A stretch of 57,117 nt of DNA, from NCBI GenBank assembly GCA_019753175.1, contig JAIELK010000023.1, positions 1-57,117 on the forward strand, given 5' to 3'. Positions 18,023-27,686 of this stretch are shown here, piece after piece. The notes under the pieces are model-generated. The model was not told where the DNA came from. It saw only the letters and a list, made by a program, of their open reading frames with translations, and made no database searches. Every line of letters begins with the position of its first letter. The first letter of the stretch is position 1. The DNA is from Hyphomonadaceae bacterium (GTDB lineage: Bacteria > Pseudomonadota > Alphaproteobacteria > Caulobacterales > Aquidulcibacteraceae). The position numbers were made by a program, and so were the translations under genes.

Positions 18023-19112
18023 TCCGCGCGCGAAACTCGCCCAACGCTCCTTCGGCGATCGCCGCGCGAAGCCGCGCCATCAGCGATTGATAGTACGCGA
18101 CATTGTGCCAGGAGAGCAGCGTCTGGCCGAGCAGTTCGCCAGCTTTGAAGAGATGGTGGAGATACGCTTTCGAGTAGTCGCGGCTGGCCGGGCAGTCGAC
18201 AGTTTCATCCAGCGGCGATGGGTCTTCCGCGAAACGCGCATTGGTGATGTTGATCGCGCCGGCGTCGGTCCAGGCTTGGCCGTGCCGGCCCGATCGCGTC
18301 GGCAGCACGCAGTCGAACATGTCAACGCCGCGCCAGACGCTTTCGACGATGTCGATGGGCTTGCCGACGCCCATGAGATAGCGCGGCCGTTCCGCTGGCA
18401 GATACGGGATCGTGACGTCGAGGGTCGCGAGCATCGCATCGTGCCCCTCCCCAACGGCGAGCCCGCCGATGGCGTAGCCATCAAAGCCCTCCCGCACCAA
18501 GGCTTGCGCGGAGATGCGGCGCAACTCCGGATCGACGCCGCCTTGAACGATGGCGAAGAGGTTCTGGGCATCGCGCGCGCCGAACGCACGTTTGCATCGC
18601 TCCGCCCACGCGAGCGACAAATCCATCGCCCGCTCGACCTCCACGCGCGGCGCCGGCAGTGCGGGGCATTCATCGAGCTGCATGGCGATGTCCGCGCCGA
18701 TCTGATCGGCCTGCAGCTCGACCGCTCGCTCTGGCGTCAATCGATGCTCGCTGCCGTCGATATGCGAGCGGAAGGTGACGCCATTGCGGTCAAGCTTGCG
18801 CAACTGCGCCAAAGACATGACTTGATAACCGCCGCTGTCGGTGAGGATCGGCCGGTCCCAGCGCATGAAACGATGCAGTCCGCCGAGACGCGCCAGACGC
18901 TCACCGCCGGGGCGCAGCATCAAATGATAGGTGTTTCCGAGGATGATGTCAGAGCCGGTCTGCCGCACCTGATCGTTGGTGAGCGCTTTCACCGTGCCTG
19001 CGGTCCCCACGGGCATGAACGCAGGCGTCCGGATATCACCGCGCGGCGTCTTCAACACGCCGGCGCGGGCCGCGCCGTCGCTGGCGTGAACATCGAATGC
19101 GAACGCCGTCAT
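17976..19112 (-). CDS. tgt: Queuine tRNA-ribosyltransferase with altered zinc site
   Basis: TGT exchanges G34 of GUN-anticodon tRNAs for preQ1. The core is well conserved: [30 protein letters not shown] and [27 protein letters not shown]. The zinc site is unusual. The family pattern C-X-C-X2-C-X25-H is V305-D-C307-P-A-S310 here, with His336 retained, so two of three cysteine ligands are replaced. The ATG at 19112 overlaps the queA stop (ATGA) and gives 378 residues. The adjacent queA makes the next step, so a functional pathway is still likely; zinc binding may be weak or absent. Confidence 0.93.
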   Translation of the reverse strand: MTAFAFDVHASDGAARAGVLKTPRGDIRTPAFMPVGTAGTVKALTNDQVRQTGSDIILGNTYHLMLRPGGERLARLGGLHRFMRWDRPILTDSGGYQVMSLAQLRKLDRNGVTFRSHIDGSEHRLTPERAVELQADQIGADIAMQLDECPALPAPRVEVERAMDLSLAWAERCKRAFGARDAQNLFAIVQGGVDPELRRISAQALVREGFDGYAIGGLAVGEGHDAMLATLDVTIPYLPAERPRYLMGVGKPIDIVESVWRGVDMFDCVLPTRSGRHGQAWTDAGAINITNARFAEDPSPLDETVDCPASRDYSKAYLHHLFKAGELLGQTLLSWHNVAYYQSLMARLRAAIAEGALGEFRARISAGDAGSRAVAAGG

Positions 19113-20167
19113 TGCGACCGCCATAGCAACGATGCGTCGCCGTAGGAATAGAAGCGATACTGCTGGGCGATGGCGTGCGCGTAGGCCGCCTTCATCCGCT
19201 CGATACCGGCCAATGCCGAAACCAGCATGAACAGTGTCGAGCGCGGCAGATGAAAATTGGTCCAGAGCCCATCGACGACGCGGAAGCGATAGCCGGGAGT
19301 TATGAAGATGTCGGTGGCGCCGGTCTCGTTGCGCACCGTTCCGTCCGTATTTGCGGCGGACTCAAGGGACCGCAAACTCGTGGTGCCGACGGCAATGACG
19401 CGCTGTCCCTGCGCCTTGGCCCGGTTTACAATCGCGGCCGTCTCGTCCGAGATTTCGCGCCACTCGGCGTGCATGACGTGGTCGGCGGTGTCCTCGCTCT
19501 TGACCGGCAGGAACGTGCCTGCCCCCACATGCAGAGTGACGTGAGTGCGCACTACGCCTGCTTCGTCCAGTCGGCGCAGCAACTCCTCCGTGAAGTGCAG
19601 TCCTGCCGTTGGCGCCGCAACTGAACCATCGCGATGAGCATAGACGGTTTGATAGTCTTCGGCATCCCGTTCATCGGTCTCGCGCTTGCCGGCGATGTAC
19701 GGCGGCAGCGGCGCTGCGCCAATTTTGGCGATCGCCCCATCCAATTCCGCGTCTGCACGATCAAAACGAAGCACGATCGCGCCGTCCTCGCCCTTGTCGA
19801 CGATGCTCGCGAACAAGCCCTCATCGAAGAAAAGGCCGTCGCCTCGCTTTAGGCGTTTGCCTGGCCGCGCCAACGCGCGCCAGGTGTCCGCACCCATGCG
19901 TTCAATAAGGTTGAGCGTCACGCGCACGAGCGGTCCTTTTGCATCGCGGCTCGGACGCACAGCCTGGAGCGCGGCGGGGATCACGCGCGTGTCGTTGAAC
20001 ACCAGGACGTCGCCAGGGCGGAACAGCGAGGGCGCGTCGCGGACGATCCGATCTTCCAGCGAACCGGTCGCCGGCACGTGCAGTAACCGCGCACTGTCGC
20101 GCGGCCGCGCAGGGCGGAGCGCGATCAGTTCTTCGGGAAGATCGAAGTCAAACAGGTCAACCCGCAT
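19109..20167 (-). CDS. queA: S-adenosylmethionine:tRNA ribosyltransferase-isomerase
   Basis: QueA transfers and isomerises the ribosyl part of SAM onto preQ1-tRNA to form epoxyqueuosine. The family signatures are [20 protein letters not shown] at the N-terminus, [25 protein letters not shown], and [13 protein letters not shown] plus [19 protein letters not shown] near the end. Length is 352 residues. The ATG overlaps the HD gene stop by one base, and its stop overlaps tgt. Confidence 0.96.
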   Translation of the reverse strand: MRVDLFDFDLPEELIALRPARPRDSARLLHVPATGSLEDRIVRDAPSLFRPGDVLVFNDTRVIPAALQAVRPSRDAKGPLVRVTLNLIERMGADTWRALARPGKRLKRGDGLFFDEGLFASIVDKGEDGAIVLRFDRADAELDGAIAKIGAAPLPPYIAGKRETDERDAEDYQTVYAHRDGSVAAPTAGLHFTEELLRRLDEAGVVRTHVTLHVGAGTFLPVKSEDTADHVMHAEWREISDETAAIVNRAKAQGQRVIAVGTTSLRSLESAANTDGTVRNETGATDIFITPGYRFRVVDGLWTNFHLPRSTLFMLVSALAGIERMKAAYAHAIAQQYRFYSYGDASLLWRSQ

Positions 20168-20790
20168 CAGCCGGAAACCATCCGTCCATGCGACAGCTCT
20201 TCGAACTCCCAGCGCATGTTCGCTCTCGCAGCTGCGCCGAACTGCGTTTCATAAAGATCGGTGCGAAACGTTCGCCGATCCGCAAGCTGTTGTTCAAGGA
20301 AGCGAGCGCGGCCGGCTGCAAAGGCCGCGTCGGGAAACATGCCGAACTCGGCCCTGATCCCCGCCGCATAAGCGCGATAGTCGGAGCGCGGCGCACCCAG
20401 AATGGCGATGTCCATGTCGAGGAAGATGGCGAGGTCGCCGGACGCGGCGCCTTCACGATGCTGCTTGGTCATCACGATTGCGGCGCTCACGCGCCCCGCC
20501 AAATCCGGCCATCCCGCCAGTTCCTGGCGAGCCCACGCCGCACTGCGCTCTTCGTTGTCAGACCGCGCCGGCTCGTAAATCGCGTCATGAAACCAGATCG
20601 CGTAGCCCACGAAGCGTGCGTCCTCAATCAGGGTAAGCCGCCTCTCCGCCTCGTCCAACAGCCACGTCAGGTGTCCTTGACTGTGGTATCGCCGGTGCGG
20701 CTCGGCCCACGCCGCGATCAACGCTTCGCCAAGCGCGTCCGCGTCCTCTCCGGCTAGCGTCCGCCAACGCTGCAGGAGAGCCGCGCTCAT
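20167..20790 (-). CDS. HD-domain protein, predicted metal-dependent hydrolase
   Basis: The 207-residue protein has an HD-type metal site: HRRYHSQGH near residue 35 supplies the first histidine and WFHDAIYEP the HD pair, with a downstream DMDIAILG. It resembles the small stand-alone HD hydrolases often found in bacterial genomes without known substrate. The ATG at 20790 overlaps the cyclophilin stop (ATGA). Its place in the queA operon may reflect compaction rather than shared function. Confidence 0.8.
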   Translation of the reverse strand: MSAALLQRWRTLAGEDADALGEALIAAWAEPHRRYHSQGHLTWLLDEAERRLTLIEDARFVGYAIWFHDAIYEPARSDNEERSAAWARQELAGWPDLAGRVSAAIVMTKQHREGAASGDLAIFLDMDIAILGAPRSDYRAYAAGIRAEFGMFPDAAFAAGRARFLEQQLADRRTFRTDLYETQFGAAARANMRWEFEELSHGRMVSG

Positions 20791-21245
20791 TCCGCCCGCA
20801 TGTTGACGATCTTGCCGGGGTTGCGCGGCGGCTCGCCCTTCGGCAGCGCGTCGACATGTTCCATGCCTTCGACAACCTCGCCCCACACCGTGTACTTACG
20901 GTCGAGGAAGGTGGCGTCGTCGAAGCAGATGAAGAACTGGCTGTTGGCCGAGTTCGGATCGCTGGAGCGAGCCATTGAGCACACGCCGCGCACATGCGGC
21001 GCGGCTGAAAACTCCTGTTTCAGGTTCGGCTTCTTCGAGCCGCCCATGCCGGTGCCGGTCGGATCGCCGCCTTGCGCCATGAAGCCGTCAATCACGCGGT
21101 GAAACACCACGCCGTCGTAGAAGCCCTCGTTCGCCAGTTCGGCGATGCGCTGTACGTGGCCCGGCGCGAGATCGGGGCGAAGCTTGATCTTCACGTCGCC
21201 CGCCTCGAGGGTCATGGTCAGGGTATGAAAGGTATGATCGACCAC
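20787..21245 (-). CDS. Cytoplasmic cyclophilin-type peptidyl-prolyl isomerase
   Basis: It catalyses cis-trans isomerisation of peptidyl-proline bonds. The fold motifs are FYDGVVFHRVIDGFMAQGGD (with the catalytic Arg), SDPNSANSQFFICF and KYTVWGEVVEGM. It is 152 residues and lacks a signal peptide. The start is a GTG with GAGAGA upstream, inside the end of the preceding isomerase gene (28-base overlap); an ATG at 21215 is an alternative but would cut the first beta strand. Confidence 0.92.
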   Translation of the reverse strand: MVDHTFHTLTMTLEAGDVKIKLRPDLAPGHVQRIAELANEGFYDGVVFHRVIDGFMAQGGDPTGTGMGGSKKPNLKQEFSAAPHVRGVCSMARSSDPNSANSQFFICFDDATFLDRKYTVWGEVVEGMEHVDALPKGEPPRNPGKIVNMRAE

Positions 21246-22111
21246 CAGCGTCTCTCTCTGTTGCTGTTGCGCGGCACGCGCGTCGGAATTTGAACGTCGC
21301 AGACGGAGAAATCCGCGCCGCGATCCTCGCGCGTCTCCTCAATCAGCTCGCGGAAGCGCGGCCCATCGGTGCGTAGCACGTAGATTGGCGCACGCTCACT
21401 CTCGGGTACGTCGGCAGCGACCCGCACAGCCAGCATACGGTCGGGGTTTGGCGGCGGATTGCCGACCGCGATCCGCATCGCCGCGTCTTGTCCCCAGACC
21501 ACGCGGCCGAAAATCGTGTAGCGCTTGTCGAGGTCCGAGTTGGGGGCGCGCATAATGAAGAACTGGCTGTTGGCCGAGTTCGGGTCGGACGCGCGCGCCA
21601 TCGACACCACGCCCTGGCAGTGCAGCGCGTTGGCAGCTACGCGGCCGTCGGCCGTCACCGCCATCTGGCTGTCAGGCTGACTTTCGATCGGCAGCGCCTT
21701 GTAGAAGCCAAGCCGCGCGCGTCCCTGCGTCGCCGCTTCGATGAACGGCATGTCGGCCCCGCGCCGGAACCGGAACTCCTCGCGCAGGTCGGGCAACGAC
21801 GAGGCGCCCTCTCCGGTGCCGAGAGGATCACCGGTCTGAGCCATGAAGTCGTCGATCACGCGGTGAAAGGTGAGACCGTCGTAAAAGCCGGCGCGGGTCA
21901 GCACCTTGATGCGCTCGACGTGTCGCGGCGCGATCTCCGGGTAAAGCTCCACCACGATGCGGCCGTGCACGGTGTCGATGTAGAGCGTGTTCTCCAGATC
22001 CACCTGGCGCCAGTTTCGCGCATCCGGCGTTTGCGCAGCCGCACTAACGCAGCTCGCCAGCCCCAGCGATAGCACGCCAGCGGCAATCCAATTCCATAAG
22101 CGCAGCATCAA
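21218..22111 (-). CDS. Exported cyclophilin-type peptidyl-prolyl isomerase, probable lipoprotein
   Basis: A signal sequence ending in GLASC (Cys21) suggests a periplasmic lipoprotein. The cyclophilin domain has FYDGLTFHRVIDDFMAQTGD and SDPNSANSQFFIMR. Compared with the adjacent cytoplasmic copy it has an insert of about 35 residues between these motifs and a C-terminal extension of about 80 residues ending in basic and tryptophan-rich sequence. The two genes are probably an old tandem duplication, one acting in the cytoplasm and one in the envelope. It overlaps coaD by four bases. Confidence 0.9.
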   Translation of the reverse strand: MMLRLWNWIAAGVLSLGLASCVSAAAQTPDARNWRQVDLENTLYIDTVHGRIVVELYPEIAPRHVERIKVLTRAGFYDGLTFHRVIDDFMAQTGDPLGTGEGASSLPDLREEFRFRRGADMPFIEAATQGRARLGFYKALPIESQPDSQMAVTADGRVAANALHCQGVVSMARASDPNSANSQFFIMRAPNSDLDKRYTIFGRVVWGQDAAMRIAVGNPPPNPDRMLAVRVAADVPESERAPIYVLRTDGPRFRELIEETREDRGADFSVCDVQIPTRVPRNSNRERRWWSIIPFIP

Positions 22112-22611
22112 GACACCCCGAACTTGGCCCTCAGCCGGCGTTCTACTTCTGGAGGCACGAATTCCGCGACGCTTCCTTGCAGTCGGGCGATTTCCTTGAC
22201 CAGGCGCGAGGCGATCGCCTGATGGGTCGCATCGGCCATCAGGAAAACCGTCTCGATGGCGGGATTGAGCTTTTGGTTCATACCCACCATGGCGAATTCG
22301 TACTCGAAGTCAGCGACCGCTCTAAGACCTCTGACGATGATATGCGCCCCTACGCTCTCGGCGAACTTCATCAGCAATGTGTCAAAAGGTTGAACAACGA
22401 TCTCGGCGCCGTCTCTTATCTTCGCGATTTGCTCCTCCACCATGGCCACCCGCTCGGGGAGGCTGAACATCGGCCCCTTGTCCTGATTGACGGCGACCCC
22501 GATCACCAGCCGGTCAACTAGCGTTGAGGCGCGGGCGATGATGTCTACGTGGCCATTGGTGACCGGATCGAAGGTGCCGGGATAGAGGCCGACGCGGAAC
22601 CGATCGCTCAC
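22108..22611 (-). CDS. coaD: Phosphopantetheine adenylyltransferase
   Basis: CoaD adenylates 4'-phosphopantetheine to dephospho-CoA. The nucleotidyl-transferase motif [14 protein letters not shown], the central [12 protein letters not shown] and the C-terminal [10 protein letters not shown] are diagnostic. Length is 167 residues. The GTG start overlaps the gyrA stop (GTGA), so it is translated as part of the gyrA operon. Confidence 0.96.
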   Translation of the reverse strand: MSDRFRVGLYPGTFDPVTNGHVDIIARASTLVDRLVIGVAVNQDKGPMFSLPERVAMVEEQIAKIRDGAEIVVQPFDTLLMKFAESVGAHIIVRGLRAVADFEYEFAMVGMNQKLNPAIETVFLMADATHQAIASRLVKEIARLQGSVAEFVPPEVERRLRAKFGVS

Positions 22612-25337
22612 TCGCCGCCCTCCTCGCCGTTCAGTGCTTCCAGCCGTTCGGCGGCGACGACATGCTCATCCTCGCCGACATTGATCAAGATCACGCCCTG
22701 GGTGGCGCGGCCGGCAATGCGGATGTCAGCAATGCCGGTTCGGATAAGCTGACCCTTATCGGTCACCAGAAGCAATTCCTCGTCGTCCTTAACTGGGAAA
22801 GAAGCGATGAGCCGCGCGTCCCCGGTCAGCCGATGCGCGATCAGGCCTTTGCCGCCGCGGCCGGTGACGCGGTACTCGTAGGAGGAAGCGCGCTTGCCCA
22901 GGCCGTTCGAGGTCACGGTGAGGATGAATTGCTCCTGCGTCTTGAGCCAGGCGAGGCGTTCAAACGGCACATCGGCCTCCTCGCCGGCGTCTTCGCCTGC
23001 TTCGACCTCGGCCTCAGCGCCGTCGCGCGCCTGCGCGTCCCACCTGAAATAGGCGCGCGCCTCGGCGGACGTGACGTCCACGTGTCGCAGCACGCCCATT
23101 CCGATGACGCTGTCGCCGTCCTCCAACTTGATGCCGCGATTGCCGGTCGAGGTTCGGCCCGAGAAAACCCGCACTTCCGGCACGGCGAAGCGGATGCACA
23201 TGCCCTGCTGCGTGGTCAGCAAGATGTCGTCCTGATCGGAGCAAATCTGCACGTCGATGATGCCATCGCCCTCGTCGGGCTTCATGGCGATCTTGCCGTT
23301 GCGGTTCACCTGCACGAAGTCGCTCAGCTTATTGCGGCGCACATTGCCCGATCGCGTCGCGAACATGACGTCGAGCTTCTCCCAGTCGCGCTCGTCTTCC
23401 GGCAACGCCATCACCGAGGTGATGGTCTCGCCCGGCTCCAGCGGCAGCAGATTGACCAAAGCGCGGCCCTTGGTGCGTGGGTCGCCAAGCGGCAGACGCC
23501 ACGCCTTCATCTTGTAGGCCATGCCGGCCGACGAGAAAAACAAGATCGGCGCGTGCGTCGAGGCCACGAACACGCGCGTGACAAAGTCCTCGTCCTTCAT
23601 CGCCATGCCAGCGCGGCCGCGACCGCCACGGCGCTGCGTGCGGTACGCCGCCAGCGGCGTACGTTTGACATAACCGCCGTGGGTGACGGTGATCACCATG
23701 TCCTCGCGCGGGATCAGCGCTTCGTCGTCGATCTCGCCTTCGGATTCCGAGAACGTGGTGCGGCGCGGTACGCCGAATGCGGCCTTCGCTTCGAGCAGTT
23801 CGCTGCGAATGATCGACAGGATGCGCTCGCGGCTGGCGAGGATCGAAAGCAGCTCCTTGATCTCCTCGGCGATCTCATTGGCGGCCTTGGCGATGTCGTC
23901 TCGGCCAAGGCCGGTGAGGCGCGACAGCTGCAGCGCCAGGATCGCGCGCGCCTGATCGTCCGACAGCCGCACCGCGCCCGTGTCGGCGACAATGGTGCGC
24001 GGATCGGCGATCAGCGCGATCAGCGGCAGCATGTCGCCCGACGGCCACTCGCGCCCGACCAGTCGTTCGCGTGCGGTGGATGGATCGGGGCTCTCGCGAA
24101 TGAGCTTGATGACGTCGTCGATATTGGCGACGGCGATTGCAAGACCGACGGTTTCGTGACCACGCTTGCGCGCCTTCGCCAAGCGGAACTTGGTGCGTCG
24201 TGTGATCGTCTGCTCGCGGAATGAAAGGAACGCCACAAGCAGCGGGCGCAAGCCGAGCTGTTCCGGCTTGCCTTGGTTCAACGCCAGCATGTTGACGCCG
24301 AACGAGGTCTGCAGCGCCGAATAGCGATAAAGCTGGTTGAGCACCACATCGAGCACGGCGTCCCGCTTCAATTCCACAACCAGGCGGATGCCGAGACGAT
24401 TGGATTCATCGCGCACCTCGGCGATGCCTTCGACGCGCTTCTCGCGCACCTGCTCGCCGATTTTTTCGACCATCTCGGCCTTGTTCACCTGGTAGGGGAT
24501 CTCGGTGAAAATGATGGCTTCGCGGCCACGGATGGTTTCGGTGTGGTGCTTGGCGCGGATGGTAACCGAGCCGCGCCCGGTCAAGAGCCCCATGCGCGCG
24601 CCAGCGCGGCCGAGGATTTCTCCGCCGGTCGGGAAGTCTGGACCTGGTACGATGTCGAGCAACTCGAGATCGGTGATTTCGGGGTTGTTGATAAGCGCCA
24701 CCGCAGCATCGACGATTTCGGCGAGATTGTGCGGCGGGATATTGGTCGCCATGCCGACCGCGATGCCGCCGGCGCCATTGACCAGCAGGTTAGGGAACCT
24801 GGCCGGCAGGACGCTCGGCTCCTTCGTCGAGCCGTCGTAGTTGTCGACGAAGTCGACCGCGTCCTCATCGATGTCGTCGAGCAGCGGGCGGGCCGCCTTG
24901 GCAAGGCGGCTCTCCGTGTAGCGCATCGCGGCGGGACTATCGCCGTCGATGGAGCCGAAATTGCCCTGACCGTCGATCAGCGGCAGGCTCATGGAAAAGT
25001 CCTGAGCCATCCGCACCAGCGACATGTAGATCGCGAGGTCGCCGTGTGGGTGGTAATTGCCCATCACGTCGCCGACGGTCTTGGCGCTTTTTCTGTATGG
25101 GCGATCGTGCGTGTTCCCCGCCTCGTTCATTGCGTACAGGATGCGGCGGTGCACGGGCTTCAGCCCGTCGCGCGCGTCCGGCAAAGCCCGGGAGACGATC
25201 ACGCTCATCGCATAATCGAGATATGAGCGCTTCAGCTCGTCCTCGATGGTGATGAGGGATACGCCCTTGGGAAGCGATGGGCCGCCGCTGTTGGCGGAGT
25301 CTGAACTGTCGGACACTGCGATCGATCTGAAAAACAT
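22608..25337 (-). CDS. gyrA: DNA gyrase subunit A
   Basis: GyrA is the DNA-cleaving subunit of gyrase. The active-site tyrosine is Tyr140 in [10 protein letters not shown], the GyrA box QRRGGRG is present, and six C-terminal beta-pinwheel blades follow, with an acidic insert (about residues 765-795) in the wrapping domain. The quinolone-determining segment reads [12 protein letters not shown]: Leu101 and Met105 stand where E. coli has Ser83 and Asp87. The ATG at 25337 gives 909 residues; a GTG at 25316 (VSDSSDS) fits other alphaproteobacterial N-termini equally well. It heads a seven-gene run to tgt. Confidence 0.97.
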   Translation of the reverse strand: MFFRSIAVSDSSDSANSGGPSLPKGVSLITIEDELKRSYLDYAMSVIVSRALPDARDGLKPVHRRILYAMNEAGNTHDRPYRKSAKTVGDVMGNYHPHGDLAIYMSLVRMAQDFSMSLPLIDGQGNFGSIDGDSPAAMRYTESRLAKAARPLLDDIDEDAVDFVDNYDGSTKEPSVLPARFPNLLVNGAGGIAVGMATNIPPHNLAEIVDAAVALINNPEITDLELLDIVPGPDFPTGGEILGRAGARMGLLTGRGSVTIRAKHHTETIRGREAIIFTEIPYQVNKAEMVEKIGEQVREKRVEGIAEVRDESNRLGIRLVVELKRDAVLDVVLNQLYRYSALQTSFGVNMLALNQGKPEQLGLRPLLVAFLSFREQTITRRTKFRLAKARKRGHETVGLAIAVANIDDVIKLIRESPDPSTARERLVGREWPSGDMLPLIALIADPRTIVADTGAVRLSDDQARAILALQLSRLTGLGRDDIAKAANEIAEEIKELLSILASRERILSIIRSELLEAKAAFGVPRRTTFSESEGEIDDEALIPREDMVITVTHGGYVKRTPLAAYRTQRRGGRGRAGMAMKDEDFVTRVFVASTHAPILFFSSAGMAYKMKAWRLPLGDPRTKGRALVNLLPLEPGETITSVMALPEDERDWEKLDVMFATRSGNVRRNKLSDFVQVNRNGKIAMKPDEGDGIIDVQICSDQDDILLTTQQGMCIRFAVPEVRVFSGRTSTGNRGIKLEDGDSVIGMGVLRHVDVTSAEARAYFRWDAQARDGAEAEVEAGEDAGEEADVPFERLAWLKTQEQFILTVTSNGLGKRASSYEYRVTGRGGKGLIAHRLTGDARLIASFPVKDDEELLLVTDKGQLIRTGIADIRIAGRATQGVILINVGEDEHVVAAERLEALNGEEGGE

Positions 25338-25375
25338 GTGAGAAAGCGAGAAAGCCTCGCTCTCGATTCCGTCTC

Positions 25376-25404
25376 AAGCTAGCATTGTGTGGGACCCATC
25401 GCAA
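25376..25404 (-). promoter_or_regulatory. Putative gyrA promoter
   Basis: On the minus strand TTGCGA (25399-25404) and TAGCTT (25376-25381) are exactly 17 bases apart and about 40 bases before the gyrA start. The element lies within the 82-base divergent gyrA/SOD spacer. Confidence 0.4.
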
Positions 25405-25419
25405 ACTGAGGAGACTTCC

Positions 25420-26028
25420 ATGCGCCTTGCCGTCGCACTTGTTTTTGCGTCGTTTCTCGGCGGTTGCAGCCTCCTGTCGGGGTTCTTTGGAAACCGCGGC
25501 GGCGGCGGCGAGCCAGCAAGCCCCGCCGCGGCGCAGCGGACCACTTGGATCGTTGGGGCAAGCGGCCAAGCCATTGGCCAAGCCACATTCACGCAAGCGC
25601 CACAGGGCGTCCTGATCCGCCTCGAATTCACGGCCGGCGCGCTACCGGCCGGCTGGCACGGCGCACACCTCCATCAGGTGGGCAATTGTAGCGACTTCGC
25701 CGCTGGGTTTGCCGCGGCGGGGCCGCACATCGGCGTGCACGCGGATACGCGCCACGGACTGCTCGAGCCGGCCGGCCCCGAAGCGGGCGACCTACCCAAC
25801 CTCTACGCCACCGCCTCGGGAACGTTCGGGGCGGAGTTCATCGCTCCCCGCGTCACGCTCGGGGCGGCGTCGACGCCGAGGGATTTTGGACAGCTGGCGA
25901 AACTGCCTTTGCTCGACACTGACGGCTCGGCGCTGGTGATCCACGCCGCGCCGGACGACCACATGAGCCAACCGATCGGCGGGGCTGGCGCTCGCATCGC
26001 CTGCGCCGCGCTCACACCATCCTCTTAA
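25420..26028 (+). CDS. Superoxide dismutase [Cu-Zn], lipoprotein
   Basis: It converts superoxide to peroxide and oxygen in the periplasm. The signal ends in FLGGC (Cys16), marking a lipoprotein. Copper ligands are in GAHLHQVG and the later VIHAAPDDH; the bridging and zinc histidines are in AAGPHIGVHADTRHG with the Asp of GDLPNLY. The cysteine pair (GNCSD and ARIACA) should form the conserved disulfide, and the Arg in GGAGARIAC is the active-site arginine. The ATG at 25420 has GAGGAGA upstream and gives 202 residues. Confidence 0.9.
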   Translation: MRLAVALVFASFLGGCSLLSGFFGNRGGGGEPASPAAAQRTTWIVGASGQAIGQATFTQAPQGVLIRLEFTAGALPAGWHGAHLHQVGNCSDFAAGFAAAGPHIGVHADTRHGLLEPAGPEAGDLPNLYATASGTFGAEFIAPRVTLGAASTPRDFGQLAKLPLLDTDGSALVIHAAPDDHMSQPIGGAGARIACAALTPSS

Positions 26029-26906
26029 GCGCCGCGGCGCTCGGCTAGCGCAACAAGAGCGATGCCGGCCATGGCCATGCCCGCGCCGATCAGGATTTGC
26101 ACCGTGATCGTGTCGCCCAGCACCAGCGCCGCCAGCGTGAACGAAACCACCGGCGTCATCAGCATGTAAGGCGTGGTGCGCGACACCTCGTATTTCTGCA
26201 GGAGCGAGAACATAAAGGCGTTGGCGACGATGCTGGAGACGAGCGCCCCAAAGACGATGCACGCCCAGGCGAGCCACGATGCATCGGCAAGCCTGACGGC
26301 ATGATCGCCTTCAAAGGCGAAGGAGCCGCCAATCAGGGTGGGCGCAACGGCGAGCGCGATCCACGCCTGCGTCGCCCAAGGGTCTGTGGCGTCGCGTAAT
26401 CGCCGGACCAGCACCGTTCCAAGGCCGTAAAACACCGACGCCAAGCCGACGAGCGCGAACGCTCCCCATTGCGCGAACACTACCGGGTCAAAGGTCATGC
26501 CGGCGGCGCCGACAAAGGCGATGGCGACGCCAAGCCAGCGCAACGGGCCCACACGCTCGCCTAACAGCAACGCCGCGCACGCCACCGACGCCGGCGCCCA
26601 CAATTGCATCGCCACCACCATCGGCGCGAGATCCTGAGCGAGGCCGAGACCCACATATTGCACGCCAAAGTGCAGCGGCCCGATCACGGCGAGCATCGCG
26701 AAAAAGAGCAAAGCTTGCCCGCGCGGCGGCGGCCGCAACAGCCAAAACAGACACGCAAACACGATCGCGAAGCGCAAGCCCGCCACCAGCAGCGGCGGCA
26801 GCTCGCGCACCGCAATCATCGCCGCGACATTGTTGACGCCCCAGACGAGCGGCACCGACACGAGTTGCAAGAGATCAAGCGGCGCGAAGGCGCGGGGTGT
26901 GGTCAC
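26025..26906 (-). CDS. EamA/DMT-superfamily permease
   Basis: This is a ten-helix inner-membrane protein of 293 residues built from two EamA repeats (about residues 12-140 and 150-285). The first repeat opens with VWGVNNVAAMIAVRELPPLLVAGLRF, the typical drug/metabolite transporter motif. Substrate is unknown; family members export amino acids or other metabolites. The GTG start is 23 bases beyond the ssb terminator with no clear Shine-Dalgarno, so the true start could be a little downstream. Its stop interlocks with the SOD gene. Confidence 0.85.
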   Translation of the reverse strand: MTTPRAFAPLDLLQLVSVPLVWGVNNVAAMIAVRELPPLLVAGLRFAIVFACLFWLLRPPPRGQALLFFAMLAVIGPLHFGVQYVGLGLAQDLAPMVVAMQLWAPASVACAALLLGERVGPLRWLGVAIAFVGAAGMTFDPVVFAQWGAFALVGLASVFYGLGTVLVRRLRDATDPWATQAWIALAVAPTLIGGSFAFEGDHAVRLADASWLAWACIVFGALVSSIVANAFMFSLLQKYEVSRTTPYMLMTPVVSFTLAALVLGDTITVQILIGAGMAMAGIALVALAERRGA

Positions 26907-26929
26907 GTTGGGTGGCTAAGCAAGCGAAA

Positions 26930-26956
26930 GAGGCGCAAGCAAGCCGCTTGCGCCTC
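26930..26956 (-). terminator. Rho-independent terminator of ssb
   Basis: A perfect 11-bp stem (GAGGCGCAAGC / GCTTGCGCCTC) with a five-base loop lies 26 bases past the ssb stop. On the minus strand it is followed by TTTCGCTTGCTT. This separates ssb from the permease gene. Confidence 0.75.
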
Positions 26957-26982
26957 ACTTGTTGTTGCCGTTCTTTGCAGTC

Positions 26983-27468
26983 TCAGAACGGAATTTCGTC
27001 GTCCAAGTCCTGGCTGAAGCTCTCGCGCGGGCCGTCGCTGACGCGCTTGCTTCCGGCCTTGCCAGCAAAAGACCCGCCGCCGTCATCGTCGTACGAGCGC
27101 GAGCCGCCGCCATCGCCCTTGCCGCCGAGCATCGTCAGTTCGCCGCGATACTTCTGCAGCACGACCTCGGTGGTGTATTTCTCGGCGCCCGACTGGTCGG
27201 TCCATTTCCGGGTCTGCAGCTGTCCTTCGATGTAAACCGACGAGCCCTTCTTCAAATACTGCTCGGCCACCTTGGCGATGTTCTCATTGAAGATCACCAC
27301 ATTGTGCCACTCGGTCTTTTCCTTGCGCTCGCCGCTTTGCTTGTCGCGCCAGCTCTCCGTGGTCGCGATGCGCAGATTGACCACCGGATCGCCAGAATTC
27401 AGCCGCCGCACCTCCGGGTCCTTGCCGAGGTTGCCGATCAAAATCACTTTGTTGACGCTGCCAGCCAT
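26983..27468 (-). CDS. ssb: Single-stranded DNA-binding protein
   Basis: SSB coats single-stranded DNA in replication and repair. The OB-fold begins [21 protein letters not shown] and holds [20 protein letters not shown]; a glycine/serine-rich linker leads to the acidic tip DLDDEIPF that recruits partner proteins. The ATG at 27468 sits seven bases behind AGGAGG, a near-perfect ribosome site, giving 161 residues. The promoter overlaps a LexA box, so the gene should be SOS-induced. Confidence 0.97.
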   Translation of the reverse strand: MAGSVNKVILIGNLGKDPEVRRLNSGDPVVNLRIATTESWRDKQSGERKEKTEWHNVVIFNENIAKVAEQYLKKGSSVYIEGQLQTRKWTDQSGAEKYTTEVVLQKYRGELTMLGGKGDGGGSRSYDDDGGGSFAGKAGSKRVSDGPRESFSQDLDDEIPF

Positions 27469-27538
27469 CGCCGACCTCCTGTTTCCTGCGCTTTCCTCGA
27501 TGGCATCAGGCCGGCGCACTATTTTCCGCCCGTCCGAT

Positions 27539-27553
27539 GTTCTCTTAATGTTC
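27539..27553. promoter_or_regulatory. LexA (SOS) box of ssb
   Basis: GTTC-TCTTAAT-GTTC is a perfect match to the alphaproteobacterial LexA operator GTTC-N7-GTTC. It overlaps the -10 element of the ssb promoter by two bases and covers the start region, the expected repression geometry. Confidence 0.85.
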
Positions 27554-27580
27554 TATACGCCGACTCGGCGCATTCGTAAA
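27552..27580 (-). promoter_or_regulatory. Promoter of ssb
   Basis: On the minus strand TTTACG (27575-27580) and TATAGA (27552-27557) are separated by 17 bases. The -10 element touches the LexA box, and the transcript would start about 75 bases before the ssb ATG. Confidence 0.6.
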
Positions 27581-27608
27581 GGCTCCATGAACGCCGGAAA
27601 GCGAAATT

Positions 27609-27623
27609 GTTCTCTCTCTGTTC
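27609..27623. promoter_or_regulatory. LexA (SOS) box of the uvrA operon
   Basis: GTTC-TCTCTCT-GTTC is a second perfect GTTC-N7-GTTC operator, 63 bases before the dioxygenase gene that leads the uvrA operon. A weak promoter (TTGATG at 27624-27629, TACTAG at 27646-27651, 16-base spacer) lies directly behind it. Confidence 0.82.
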
Positions 27624-27686
27624 TTGATGCCCGCGCCGCACCTGCTACTAGATATGGGGAACGCCTGAGTCGGCCTGATCGGACAC

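Noticed and set aside
22662-24224. A 520-codon open frame on the plus strand
   Set aside because: It is antisense to gyrA, low in hydrophobic periodicity and without family motifs; gyrA explains the region fully.
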